A stretch of DNA of 64,000 nt from Geosiphon pyriformis (Eukaryota; Glomeromycota; Glomeromycetes; Archaeosporales; Geosiphonaceae): positions 932,451-996,450 of the forward strand of contig JAAOMT010000134.1 of NCBI GenBank assembly GCA_016748015.1, read 5' to 3'. The position numbers and the translations under genes were made by a program. A model generated the notes under the pieces. It did not search any database. It was not told where the DNA came from and worked only from the letters and a program-made list of their open reading frames with translations. Of this stretch, positions 10,872 to 22,362 are shown piece by piece. Numbering within the stretch: position 1 is the stretch's first letter; every line of letters begins with the position of its first letter.

Positions 10872-12254
10872 TCAATTTGATATATTTGGTTCAATAACTA
10901 TGATTGATTCCAGATCTTGTGGAATCTTATCTGGTTGAACTAGTATTTTTTGTACTTCCAGTTGTGGAATATTATTGGTAGATGATGATACTATCTGGTA
11001 ATATGGTTTCAGTCGATCACCATGTGCTGCTTTGGCTAAGATTTTGTTGTCCCATCTTAATTTATAAGCTTCATTTCTTAGAATTTCTTCTATGTAAAAT
11101 GATCTATCCTATTTGAGGTCAAATTTTTCACTTCATTGTTTTTCTGCTTTGGTACAATGTAATAGTACTTTGTCTTCAATCTTGAATTCAACTGGTTTAT
11201 TTGGTAGTTGATTATTGTGTTATTCTTTTTGTTTTTCTTGTGACTTTTGGATGTTATCAGCTGCTTTTCGCCATCTGTTTTCTAGTGTTTCTATTAAGTC
11301 ATATGTTTTTCTCAACAGTGTTTCTTGGAAATTATCTTCTGTTATTGGTTCAGTTGGATATGTATTGACCTCTATCTCAACTGGTAATGTTGCTGTTTTA
11401 CCATATACCAATTTAAATAGTGTTGCTTGTGTGATATCTTGCTTCATTGTCCGATAAGCAAATAATACTAATGGTATAAACAAATCCCATTTGTCCTGGT
11501 TTTTTTGGCTAATTTTGGCTATTGCTTCACACAGTGTTCTGTTGAACTTTTCAACTAACCCATTTGTTTGTGGATGGTATGGTAATAATAGTGGTCTTTT
11601 TATTCCAAATCTTTGGCTTAATTCTGCTAATGTTCTATTCACAAAGTGAGTTTCTTAATCTGATAATAATTTTTTTGGACATCCATATTGACAGATCAGA
11701 TTTTAATAAACAAATTCAGCAATGAATTCAGCATCTGCTCTTTGAATGGCTTTTGCTTCTGGCCATTTAGTAAGATAGTCTATGGCTACTGCAATATATC
11801 TGTTGTCTCTGTTGGTGATTGTTATTGGTCTGACTAAGTCAATTCCAATGTAATCAAATGGTTGTCTCACTTTGATTGGTCTTAATGGTTCACTGGATTT
11901 TGTTTTTCCTCTTCTCTGACAAGCATCACAATTTTGAACATATTGGATAATGTCTGAATACATTGATGGCCAATAGTATCTTTTTCTAGTTTTTTCTATG
12001 GTTGCTTCTTTATAAAAATGTTCTGCTATTGAATCTGAGTGCATGTTGAACAATATTGTCTCTTTTTCCAGTTCTGTAATTACTCTTGTTGACTGGTCTG
12101 GAGTTCTTCTGTTTTTCCAGTAAAGTATATTTTGATGATTGATAAAATATTTTGATTGTTGTTTTATGTTGTTTTGTTCTTTTTGAAATAATTTCTCCTT
12201 AAACAGTTGAGTATTTATATAATGTTGAAGTTGTTGGTATTTTTGTATATTCAT
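10872..12254 (-). pseudogene. Element A integrase
   Basis: Positions 12254-11703 (183 codons) hold the His/Cys zinc finger, ending CDACQRR, the first catalytic Asp (GIDLVRP) and the KWPEA motif. Positions 11642-11220 (140 codons) hold the region after the second Asp, with HPQTNGLVEKFNRT carrying the catalytic Glu, then the helical domain. The barrel with a GPF-type motif is at about 11130-11090, where Trp and Pro have decayed to stop and Ser. The stop is near 10872. The frame is broken at least three times. Confidence 0.8.
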
Positions 12255-12313
12255 TTTTTGTTATATTTTTGGGTTTGAAGTGTTTTTAGATTTGTCTCAT
12301 TTGCAACAAATCA

Positions 12314-13179
12314 TTGTTACTCATAAAAAAAAAAACAGATATAGAACAATAGTAGGCCAATAAAAAAGCAGTAATTAGCATGTGAGCACATTGCTCAGCA
12401 ATGTGGAGCAATGTCAAAAATCATGGCACATTGTTTAGCAATGTGGAGCAATGTCAAAAAAATATGGCACATTGCTTAGCAATGTGAGCATTGTTTGAGA
12501 AATTATAGCACATTACTCAAGAATGTGAGCGATCTTATAGAACCCAAATTATGTATATATAATAGTAGTATTAGAAGTAGAAAAGCCAGACCTCCCAGTT
12601 TAGATTTAATTCAAGCAACTTTTTTATTCACAAATATCAATAAATAATTATTCACTATCTTAAATCTACTCTTCACGATTAACACTTTATGTTGATAGCA
12701 ATTGATACTTAACCACACTAGAACAATAGCTCTTAATTACAGCTATTGACGAGATACTAACTTGCAATTATATTGGCTTATTTTTTCATTTTTTTTCATT
12801 TTTTTTATTTTATTTTCTTTGCTTTTATTGTTATGTATTAAATTAATTAAGAGGATTAAAGTGCTAAGTTATTGACGTCACAAATAGTCTGGTAAAAAAC
12901 CCAGAAATAAGAATAGAATTATATATATTAATGGACAGCTTACTAGAAGAGCATGACTGTCAGATTAAACTGGCCACCATGCTGAAAACAGAAATTGGGA
13001 AAACAACTTGAGGAAAACAACTTAAACCAACTATAGTGAATCTTTGTTTATTATACAAAGAACTCTGCAACAAACTTTTAGATTCACCAAACCTTCAAAT
13101 ATCAACACCAGAATACCAAACCAGCACCAAGTTATGGATTTGTTATTTGACTTGAGATTCCAAATAATCATCTGTAATA
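12314..13179 (+). mobile_element. Reversed solo LTR of the A family inside element A
   Basis: About 866 bp matching the element A LTR in the opposite orientation: it starts TGTTACTCAT and ends ATCTGTAATA in plus direction. It splits element A pol between RNase H and integrase. The sense flanks read NRNAN before it and DLLQMRQ after it, as expected from uninterrupted pol of B and C. I could not find a clear 4-bp duplication, so its ends may have decayed. Confidence 0.75.
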
Positions 13180-13239
13180 CTGTTGGCATTTCTATTGTCG
13201 TTTTCTTTTTTATAATGTACTGTATAATTGAATAGTGAA

Positions 13240-14590
13240 AGTTCTATTTTTTATCTAATATGGTAATTGTCTCCAAATTTTTGCTTCTGGATTGAAGTCA
13301 ATCCTTTGTGATTCGTGTATATTTCAAACTTTTGGCTCAAGTATTTTTTCCATTTCATGACTGCCCAATAGATTGCTAAGTGTTTTAATGCTGGTGTTTC
13401 ATAATTCTTTTCAGCTGGACTTAAGCTTTTACTGGTGTAAGCTACTGGATGTTTTCTTCCATCTGGTTCTTTTTGTGATAGTACTGTTCCCAATGCCTGG
13501 CCTGATGCATTGGTAGTGATGATGAATGGTTTGTTGTGATCTGGATACATTAACACTGAAGCTTGAATAAGCTTTCTTCTTAGTGTGTCAAATGCTTTTT
13601 GTTGAGCTTCTGTTCATTCATACTTCACATTCTTAGTTTGTAAATGATGGAGTGGTTAGGCCAGTTTAGAAAAGTCTTTAATAAAGCAGTAATAGTACTC
13701 TGCAAATTCCAAAAATGCTCTTAGCTCTATGAGATTGTTTGGTACTGGAAAGTTCTTAACAGCTTCAATCTTGTCTGGATCTGTTTTGATGCTATCTTTA
13801 CTTACAACATGTCCCAAGAATTTTAGTTCTGTTTTTCCAAAGAAGCATTTGTTGGCATTTAGTTTCAATTCTGCTTGTCTGAGTCTTTCAAATACTTGTT
13901 GGAGATGGTGCAGATGATCATCAAATGTTTTTGAGAACACATTTGTGTTATCTAAGTAAATAACTACTGATTTCCATAGTAATCCAGCATAAACAATTTC
14001 CATGAGCCATTGGAATGTTGTTGGAGCATTTATCAAGCCAAATGACATGACTTCAAACTCAAAATTTCCCTCTCTTGTGGTAAATGCTGTTTTCTCTTTG
14101 TCGGCTGGATTCATGGCTACTTGTTAGTAACCACTATTTAAATCTAGTATTAAGAACTATTTATTTCTTCCAAAAGTGTCAAATAGTTCTTGGATCTTTA
14201 GAGTTAGATAGCTGTCTTTTTTGGTGACTCTATTTAGTTTCTAGTAATCCACACAAAAGCGGATTTTCTTATTTTTCTTTTGGACTAGTACTACTGATAA
14301 CAACTATGGACTCATTGATGGCTAAATTAGTCTATTGTCAAGCATCCAATTGATTTCTTGATGAATGATCTCATGACTAGCTGGTGGTACTCTGTATGCT
14401 CTTTGCTTAATTGGCATTACATCTCCAGTCTTAATCTGATGTTGAATGATGTTGGTACAGCCAAATTCATTTTTGCTAGCAAAAATGACATTAAAATTGC
14501 TAAGTAACATCCTTAGTTGCATCTGTTAGAATGGGTCTAGATTTTCCATGTTTATCTGTTCTAATTGTTCTGGTTAGAGCAGATAACATT
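13240..14590 (-). pseudogene. Element A reverse transcriptase and RNase H
   Basis: The RT N-terminal part lies at 14522-14322 (HQIKTGD and the loop before the fingers). The palm is at 14114-13656 (152 codons), with FGLINAPTTFQ and the catalytic box reading YLDN instead of YLDD at about 13948-13962. RNase H is at 13556-13251 (101 codons), where two expected Asp positions read Asn (TTNASG and YTNHKG). These changes are G-to-A in the sense strand and would abolish both activities. Stops separate the blocks. Confidence 0.8.
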
Positions 14591-14594
14591 CACT

Positions 14595-15500
14595 TCACCT
14601 ATAGATGGTTTGTGATGTGATGTCCACATATTCACAAAGCTGTGGAAAATCTAGAATATGGTTTGGTGGTTGATCCTCAACTTCAGTAGTTAAATATCCA
14701 ATGATGGTTCCCTTTGGTATTTTAATGATATTTCCTGTTGTGTTGTAGATAAGAATTTTGATGTTTTTAGGGCTTTTGGCTAATATGTAAAGATTAGTGA
14801 ATCCAATCTCTCCTGATTCACAAATGGTGGCTTCTGCTTCAAACAACTGAGCTTGATTCTTTACTTCTCTTTTTATGGCTAACATATACTGACCATATGG
14901 TGGAATGGAAATTGAATAATGGGTTGAGATAATTTCTTCTTTGTTAATAATCTCTTCCTCTGCTATATTAACTAATACATCTATTCTATCCATTGATCCA
15001 AATCTCTGTATCCCTCTTGCTGTTATCTCTAATTCTTCTCTGCTTTTTACTAACACTAACTGAGCTATTTTCACTAGAGGTAGAAATATTGTTTATGCTA
15101 TCTTTTCATTTGGCTCTATGGTATAGACCTTTTCTGAGTTATTTTGTAGCATAGCAATGATATTTTCTACATATCCTGCATCAATTATTTCTTCTCTGAT
15201 GTTAATTCCCTTTTTTGCTAAACTACTCTTAAATGCTAATTGAACCATGGTGGTTGCTGAAATTTCCAGTGCTATTTTAAGATCAATACAGATGTGCAAA
15301 TGTGGTTCTAATTTGATGGGATTTTTTCCTGGATATCTCAGATCAAATCCTGCATCTGTATCATGTGTGCATTTTGGCATAATACCTTCATCAATATCAC
15401 TGAACCATTTAAGTTTCTGTTTCTTGGTGAAATCAGAAAGTGCGATAAATGTTTCAGGGTTTGAATTGGAGTTTGAATCATCATAATTTTTGTTGCTATT
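14595..15500 (-). pseudogene. Element A dUTPase domain
   Basis: Trimeric-type dUTPase motifs occur in the right order. Motif 1 is DAGFDLRYPG (about 15328-15358), motif 2 is SSLAKKGINI, motif 3 is IIDAGYVENI, motif 4 is YTIEPNEKIA, and a weak motif 5 is ARGIQRFGSM (about 15000-15025). dUTPases hydrolyse dUTP to dUMP and keep uracil out of DNA. Here the domain is part of pol, between protease and RT. A stop after motif 4 breaks it. The open region continues with a linker (15074-14595) leading to RT. Confidence 0.75.
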
Positions 15501-16680
15501 TGAAGCAGAGCTGAAACCATTGTTTTTATTGTCATTGTTATTGGAGTTTGAATCGGGATTGAAATTTGATTCCAATTCTGATGCACAGCTGCTAATTGGT
15601 TTTTTCTTCTCTGAGATTGTATAGATTATGTGAATTGGTGAATTGTAAATGAAGTCACACTTATTACAATATTGAAAGTTACAGGAAATTAAACAATAGT
15701 CACATAATTGAGTGTTGATTTTTTCCAACTGTTGTTCTTGTTTCTCTCTAGTGAGTGCTAATTCCTGATAGTGTTTGTAGAATTTTTCTAAATCTAGTAG
15801 ATTTATGACTGGTTCTGGATCCCAGTCAAGTTCTATGGGTTTAGATGAGTTATTTTTAATTGTTTTTATTTCTTCTAATGACACTCCTTTGATTTTGGCG
15901 AGTGCTATTTGCCAGATTTTGTCATCATTGTGTGGACATCTATCCAATCATTTGACTGCATGTCTCTAGGCGGCATCTATGGGTGTTCTTTTTCTCATCC
16001 AGTCATTTATAAGAATTATGTATTGACATGATTTGTCGCATGTTCCTCCCCTTTCAGGAATGTCATTCCACATTCCTTCATCAAGAAGAGTTTTCTCACA
16101 AGCCAAGCACAGCTCATTATCCCATTTTTCCACTTGTTTTGGTCTTCTGAAACATTCTATGATACATAAGTGACAGTAAAACTTGGTTGCTGTCTGGTAT
16201 TCCTCATCATCACCACAGTAGGTGTTCATTAATGACAATTTCTTGCTGCAATTGACACATACCACTTTTGGGCAGCAATAAACAGATTGCTGTGGTATAG
16301 TATAGGAATTATAAGTGGTAGTGCTGGTGAATATTAATCTTTTTTCCTTTTTCTTTTGTCTTTTTTTCCCATTCTTAATTTATTAGCTTTTCCTGGTTGT
16401 CATTGGTTCTCCAGACTTGATTAGAATTCCAGGTAGGTTTTTCTCTTTTCTTTTTTTTTCTGTTGTTGTTCCACAAGAGTACTAATGGTAACTCATTGTG
16501 GTTTTCATCAGCCCACAAGACTTGGTACACTTCCCAGGTAGGTTTCTTTTCTTTTTCCTTGAACTCAATAAAAGATGCTGGCATGTTGGTAGTCTTAAAA
16601 TAACCACATGTGGCTGGTACACAAGTGTGTTGATTATTCTGACTAAGTTGAAGCTCTTGCATGTTCCAGTCTAGCATGGC
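15500..16680 (-). pseudogene. Element A Cys-rich (zinc-cluster) region of pol
   Basis: Three Cys clusters lie between protease and dUTPase. The first, at about 16265-16140, starts CVNC and ends CHLCIIEC. The second, at about 16105-16030, has CLAC and later CDKSC. The third, at about 15715-15655, is CDYC...CNKC. The spacing is close to that in elements B and C, so the pattern is conserved between families and probably binds zinc. A Ser/Asn-rich spacer follows before dUTPase motif 1. The function of the region is unknown. Confidence 0.6.
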
Positions 16681-16689
16681 ATTTGTTTT

Positions 16690-17200
16690 GACTAGTCAGT
16701 CATTACCAATTAGTGCTTGGTACTGTGTTGCTTCCATCACTAGGACTTTAATGGATACTATAATGCCATTGATTTCAATAAGCAGATTGTCAATCTCACC
16801 AATTGGAGTTTTAGTCACTTCATTAGCTGTTATAATTCTAGCACTGACAGCTTGATCAACTCGATAACCTAATTGATCCATGAGTTGTTTTGTAATGATG
16901 CTGCCAGCTGATCTACTGTCTAGAATTAGTTTGATGGGATGGCCATCAACTTTGGCATCAGTGTACATAGCCATAATAGGTTTTTCCTCAAGGACAGCTC
17001 TACTAAACAATGGTGTGGCTAACAGTTCCTCAAGTTTGAATGGGAAGATGGCATCCAGTAATTCGTTTTCAGTGATGGTAGCTGGTAGAATGTTGCTGGT
17101 AAGTGTTAGTTGTTGGTTGGTTTCCAGATTATTGGGTTGGGCATCTTTTGGGGTAATCAGTAAACTTAAATAGAGTTGGGAATTCGGATTTTGGGTGTAC
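16690..17200 (-). pseudogene. Element A aspartic protease
   Basis: A retropepsin-like domain within the 193-codon frame 17277-16696. The active-site loop reads LDSRSAGS instead of LDSGSAGS at about 16907-16930 (Gly to Arg by one G-to-A change), which should inactivate it. Downstream landmarks VLVMEATQYQALIGND match the flap and C-terminal part in B and C. Sequence at 17587-17201 is a Ser/Thr-rich linker from gag. Confidence 0.75.
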
Positions 17201-17607
17201 CTAGTGCCCAAATTCCATTGTCGAGATTCTGATGGCTGGTTTGAGGAACTGGGAATCAGTTGATGAACTACCATCAATGATCTCCAGCTTTGTTGTGTCA
17301 GTCTTGGTCTTTAGGTTTTGTTTTAAGGTAAGTACTGGGGCAGTGTTTAATTTTGTTTGGGCTGATAAATTACCTGAGGCTATGGCTAATAAATGAGTTG
17401 GGACTGTGGTTGATAAATTGATCCTGGAGACTGATAGACTGGAGGTAAGTATAATTGCTGTATCATTGGAGTTTGATACAATGACTGTGTTATTAGTAGA
17501 TAATTTGGTTGATATAGAGCTGGGTTTGATTGATGATTCAGAATTTGAATCTGGCGATTGGGATTTCAATATTGATTTCTCAATCATTGGTTATTTAAAC
17601 ATTGGTG

Positions 17608-17652
17608 GCAATCAATTTGCAAGTGGCTTTGTTTACTACAATAGTGACAAGT
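17608..17652 (-). pseudogene. Element A gag CCHC zinc knuckle
   Basis: The sense strand encodes CHYCSKQSHLQIDC, a complete C-X2-C-X4-H-X4-C knuckle of the nucleocapsid type. It lies in a frame shifted relative to the flanking open stretches, so an indel separates it from protease or capsid. Confidence 0.7.
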
Positions 17653-17699
17653 GTGTGTTTTCTGTTGTCACTGTTGATTAGTCGTGGAAGATGCTGAAT

Positions 17700-19066
17700 G
17701 TGACTAATTTTGGAATCAATTTCCATTTCCCTGATTGTTGCATCATTGGGGAGGTTGATAAATGGCTTAATTGTTGTTAGCTAAGTACTTTTCTAATTTC
17801 TGATTGAGTAAGTCATTTAATTGCTTCAGTTTGGAATTCAAGTCAGATGATTTGTTCATTACTAAGTTTACAGTTTGGACATAGTTAGCTTCGAGTTCAG
17901 CTGCTTCAAAATCTCTGGTGTTTGTAACTGTGGCTTGAAAGTCTGCTGAATGCATTGGGTGTATACATTGAAAGATGCTGCTGTATAAGTTTCTAATAAA
18001 TTGATTCAAAATTTGTGGTGCTGTGAAATAATCAGCCTGTATGGCCTGAATTTGGTGCAGATTTCTGTAGAAGCATCTTAAGTAAGTAGTGACTGCTTTA
18101 TTTTCTCTTTGCTTGATGATGGTAAAAGTGTTTGCCAATTGGTTAATGCTATTATTATTACTGAAGTATCTCAAGAATGCGATTTTAAATTCCTGGAATG
18201 TTTAGAGTTTGGTGACTAAGCTTTGATATCATGAGTTAGCAGTATTCTATAAGAAATAGAGGATGGCTTGGAGTGCTCTTTGGTCATTCCATCCATTGGC
18301 TGCAATGGCTTTTTTAATGTCATTAAGCCATATTTGGGTGTCATCTTTTTTGCCAGTGAATTTCTTAAGTTTTGCTATTGGAACATAGGCCATTAGATCC
18401 AAGTTTGGTTGTTGAAGTTGTTGTTGTGGCTGTTGAAATGGCTGTTGTGGTTGTTGTAATAGTATTTGTTGTAATTGGATCAGTTCAATTGGTGGCTAAT
18501 CAATAACAATTATTGGAGGTAAGTTTTGCTGATTAATTAACTCAGAGTTTGGATTGTTTTAATTCAGTGATGTTTAAATATTTGAAGTTCCGATTTCCAG
18601 ATTTTCCAAGTTTAAATTTTGCTGAGTTTGTAGGTTTGGGGTTTCAATTTCCAGGTTTTCTGGAATCAGGTTCTGGTAAGTAAATTCTTGATCTTCAGAT
18701 TCTTTTTTCTGTTCTCCTTCCAATTCCATTATTTCTCAAGGACTTATAGTTCTGAAATTGGATTGGGGTAGCAGAGATCGAAGTTCTAATGTCATTGGCA
18801 ATCATGACTTGAATCCTTTAAAATACGTGCCATATAATCTTAGAAGATCTTCTTTCTTTTGTTTACTCTGAAATGGGAATCATCCAAATGTTGATGTCAT
18901 AGTTGATATGAATATGCCTGTTGATATAATGTTAATGGCACTTCCAGGTGTATAGTGGTATGATGGATTTGCTGGTAATTCAACTCTGGTTTTCTTCCAA
19001 GTGGGTGGTTGTATTTGTTTTGGTGTTACTGCTGTTTGCAATCTTCTTTTGCCTTTGTCTGTGTAG
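17700..19066 (-). pseudogene. Element A gag, C-terminal part (after the B insertion)
   Basis: Positions 18174-17767 (135 codons) give the capsid C-terminal half with an ILNQFIRNL motif. Positions 18420-18180 give the capsid N-terminal half with stops. Positions 19066-18440 are a Gln- and Pro-rich linker. At 19066 the frame (YTDKGKRRLQ) follows directly from the gag fragment on the far side of element B. Confidence 0.7.
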
Positions 19067-20046
19067 TGTTACCAGAGGTTTTTGGTCTCTTTTCTTAAAT
19101 GTTGTCAATGCTTGTTTGCTGTGAATTCACGTTTTCTGGATGTGGTTGAACCTCCAATAACTGAATTTATCTTCAAATTATCTCCTATAATTTGAATTGC
19201 TGGGCTTATAAGTAGAATGGCCAATTCCATGCCAGTTACTTTATGTAGTTACATTGTAGTAAATGTCAACTCTTTTCCAGGAATTGCTTGTCTGGAAGCT
19301 CACTAAAATGTATAATCACTTTGCTGTAAAAGTCAACTCTTCTTCAGAAATCTTGTCTGTAGACTACCCTAATGATTATAGTAAAAAAATAAAAAAGAAA
19401 ATGAAAAGATGTAAAAGAAATGGAATTCTGTCAAGAGAAACGTTTTCAATCCAGGCCTGAAGTCACTAACAAATTATTGAAATTGGTAGCTAATCAATTT
19501 CAAAACGTTAGTTGGGTTTTGGGAATTTTCCAAGTGCAATAATTAAAGAATTTGGTTTTTCGAATTATTTGATATTTATTTCTTTTTATATGTATAGGAA
19601 TGGTTCTAAGTGATAAATCTAAAGTAAGATACATTTTCTCAAAGAGAGAAGCTCTTCTTTTATACAACTTGTCATAACACTATTCTATGAACTTGAACTT
19701 TGCTATTTTCTACAATTTTGCTAAACTAAAGATACATTTCGGCGAACTACAAGTTATTTCTGCGAACTATTAGATATTTCGGTGAACTATCAATTATTTC
19801 AGCGAATTTCTATAAATTTCAGCGAACTTTTGAATGTTACATAGTTTGGGGTATTGCATTATTGATCATCGTAATTAGGTTACATTTGTGTTGTGTACAA
19901 TTTGGGTTATTAATTAAATGATAATTTCGGACATTTTTTTGCTAATGTAATAAGTGATAATTTGAACTGATAATATATGCTAATTAATGATAGAAATTAT
20001 AAGATAGTTTCATGCTAAATAATATCTCTAATTTTGTTTGGTAACA
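19067..20046 (-). repeat. Element B 3' LTR
   Basis: 980 bp, TGTTACC...GGTAACA. TATA box TATAAAAG in sense orientation at 19657-19664. Five copies of a TTCGCCGAA-type motif lie at about 19737-19830. The polypurine tract TTGAGGAGGAGGTTA adjoins it at 20047-20061. Confidence 0.9.
19737..19830 (-). promoter_or_regulatory. Spaced TTCGCCGAA motif array in B/C-family LTR
   Basis: Five copies of a short palindromic core (sense TTCGCCGAAAT, some with one change such as TTCGCTGAAAT) occur every 15-25 bp. They lie roughly 80-170 bp upstream of the LTR TATA box in sense orientation. The array is kept in all B/C-family LTRs (28625-28720, 33655-33750, 42305-42400). An enhancer role is inferred from position. 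Confidence 0.45.
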
Positions 20047-20734
20047 TAACCTCCTCCTCAAGATTGAGCTCCATCGAAGTCCAAGTACTGTTTGTTATTT
20101 CCAGATAATAATCCAAAATTATTAAAGAAATTTGGTTTGAAAATTGTTGAAATTTCAGTTCTGTAAGCTTTCTAATGTATTGAATTTTCAAAGGTTGAAA
20201 AATTGGGTTTTGTAGTACGTTTTCACAGATGTGGAATAGGTCATAAAGTCTAAGAGCAGCTCTGAGCCTGTAGCGACTGTTTGTTGATCCAGCTGTTGTC
20301 TTGAATTTGTTGTAGAGTTGTTTCTGAATAGCTTCTTTTGTGAGGTTTGCTGTTGTAAGTTCCAGTTTCCATTCATAGAGTGTTTTTCTAATGTGGAAAT
20401 ATCTATAGATTGGAGGATATTCAGTGTTTTTCTCATTAAGACACAGTTGAAGTCTTTGTTGAATTGTAGCATTTAGTGGAATACTAATCGAAGTGAGCAT
20501 TAAATTTTCTTTTAAAGCAAGCTTTAAAAGTTCTGGTAGGTGAATTCCAGTATAACTTCTTGTGTTCTTTTTATACAGGTGATATTTTTGTGAATTTGGG
20601 GCTAAATTTGTAACTACTTCTGTTTAGATATAATTAATGTGGTTTCCAGTAACAATAATAGATAATTCAGGTATTGTTTTTAAAGTTAACATTAGTTTTT
20701 GGGATAATTGTTGAATGTTTTGAGGAATAGTCAT
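20015..20734 (-). pseudogene. Element B extra 3' ORF (unknown function)
   Basis: A frame of 239 codons plus stop runs from ATG at 20734 to TAG at 20015, with one internal stop where element C has a Gln codon. It starts about 120 bp after the pol stop (20856). It runs through the polypurine tract, which encodes EEEV, and ends 32 bp inside the 3' LTR. The protein looks all-helical, with RYRLRAALRLYDLFH near the middle and no membrane segment, so it is not envelope-like. I do not recognise it. Its preservation in B, C and, in a diverged form, A and D argues for a real function. Confidence 0.6.
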
Positions 20735-20855
20735 TATAAGCAATTTGAAATAAAAGAAAATTATTTTTGGTACATGGGTTTTTATGTTATTTTTGTTTTG
20801 TTTTTGTGAGATTGTTTCTAAATTATAAGAAAATAACTATAATAATAAATTTAAA

Positions 20856-22250
20856 TTAAGTGTTCAAGTTGGGAGGCTGTTCAATGACAACTATTGGTTC
20901 TAAATTTCAGGAAATATCTTCGGGATTGATTAAAGATGAATGTGTATCAATTTGTGAAATTAATGGTTCAGGATTGTTTCTGAAATTATAGTGTTTCAAA
21001 TGATCTTCATGTGCAACTTTTGCTAGAATTTTGTCATCAAGTCTTAGCTTGTATAATCTGTTGCCTAAAACTTCATGGATAAAGAATGGTCCATCTCATT
21101 TATTTTCAAATTTCCTACTCCATTGTTTTTCAGCTTTAGTTCTGTGTAAGAGAACTTTGTTTCCGATTTTAAATTTATTGGTGACTGGAGGCAATTTGTC
21201 ATCATGCCGTTCTTTTTGTCGAGCTTGGGAGTTTTCAATATAAGTGGCTGCTATTCGTCGTTTTCCTTTCAACATGCTAAGCAGAGTGTAAGCTCTTCAT
21301 TAAAGTGTTTCCTGAAAATCATTTTTATTGATTAGTTGTGCTGGGTATGTTTCTACTGTGAACTTAATTGGTAGTGTTGCTGTCCTTCTGTAAGTTAAAT
21401 CAAATGGTTTGTGTTTTGTGGTATCTTGTTTTAGTGTTCTATATGCTAATAACACTGATGGAATAAAGATATCTTATTCTTGCTCAAAATCAGTTAAAAC
21501 TTTGGCTAATGACTCACACAATGTTCTGTTAAAACGTTCCATAAGTTTGTTTGTTTGTGGATGGTAAGGCGAAGACAGAGGTCTTTTGACATTGAATTGT
21601 TCGCAAATTTCTTGTATTAGGTTGTTCACAAAATGTGTCCCTTAATTAGATAAAAGTTCAATTAGACATCTGTGTCTACAAATAATGTCTTCGTAGATAA
21701 AATTTGCTACTGATTTCACATCTACTTGTTGAATGGCTCTGGCTTCGGGCCATTTAGTAAGATAGTCTACAGCTACTGCAATATAACGGTTTCCTTGAGT
21801 GGTGATAGATAATGGTCTGACTAAATCGATACCAACTCGGTCAAAAGGTTGTCCAACTTTAATTAGATTTAATGATTCAGTAGGGCGTGTTTCTCCTCTT
21901 CTTTGACAACTATTACAAGATTCGACATATTCATGAATGTCTTTCCTCATTTGAGGCCAAAAGTAGTATTCTAGTGTTCTTTGGGTGGTGCTATCTTTTC
22001 TGAAGTGTACTGATAAAGGATCTGAGTGCATGTTGTATAATATGGTCTCTTTTTCTTGTTCTTGTATTAATCTAAGTGGTTTGTCTGGGTTTTTGAAATT
22101 TCAATGATAAATAATGTTGTTGTATAGAAAATATTGTTTGGCTTGTTGTTGTAGTCAATGTTTTTCATCTGGAGACTAATCTGTTGGGATTGTTAATGTT
22201 TCCAAATATTGTTTAAAATTGTTGTAGTTTTCTGAATTCATTGTTTGTTG
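20856..22250 (-). pseudogene. Element B integrase
   Basis: A zinc finger ending CNSCQRR and the first catalytic Asp (GIDLVRP) lie in the open stretch 22031-21642. The second site reads LLSN-stop-GTHF where C has LLSDQGTHF, so Asp to Asn and Gln to stop. The Glu region reads MERFNRT. A barrel with a GPFFIHE motif lies at about 21075-21110, preceded by a Trp-to-stop change. The pol stop is at 20856. The enzyme is dead as it stands. Confidence 0.8.
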
Positions 22251-22362
22251 GCTCTTTTGGTTAGTTAAGTTGAGTGTTGGTTTTTGTTTTCTAATCTTGT
22301 CTCATTCTGGAAAGACAGTCAACATTGGTGTGGAGTTTTCCTGGTTTGTGATGTACTATGTA

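Noticed and set aside
12314-13179. Clear 4-bp duplication around the reversed solo LTR in element A
   Set aside because: The bases next to its ends do not match, so I report the LTR without claiming a duplication.
19263-19460. Open frame repeated at 28154-28345 and in element C
   Set aside because: It lies within the B/C-family LTR on the antisense strand and is broken in other copies.
20015-20734. Envelope gene in the env position
   Set aside because: No signal peptide, membrane segment or glycoprotein-like Cys pattern is visible, so I keep it as an unknown ORF.
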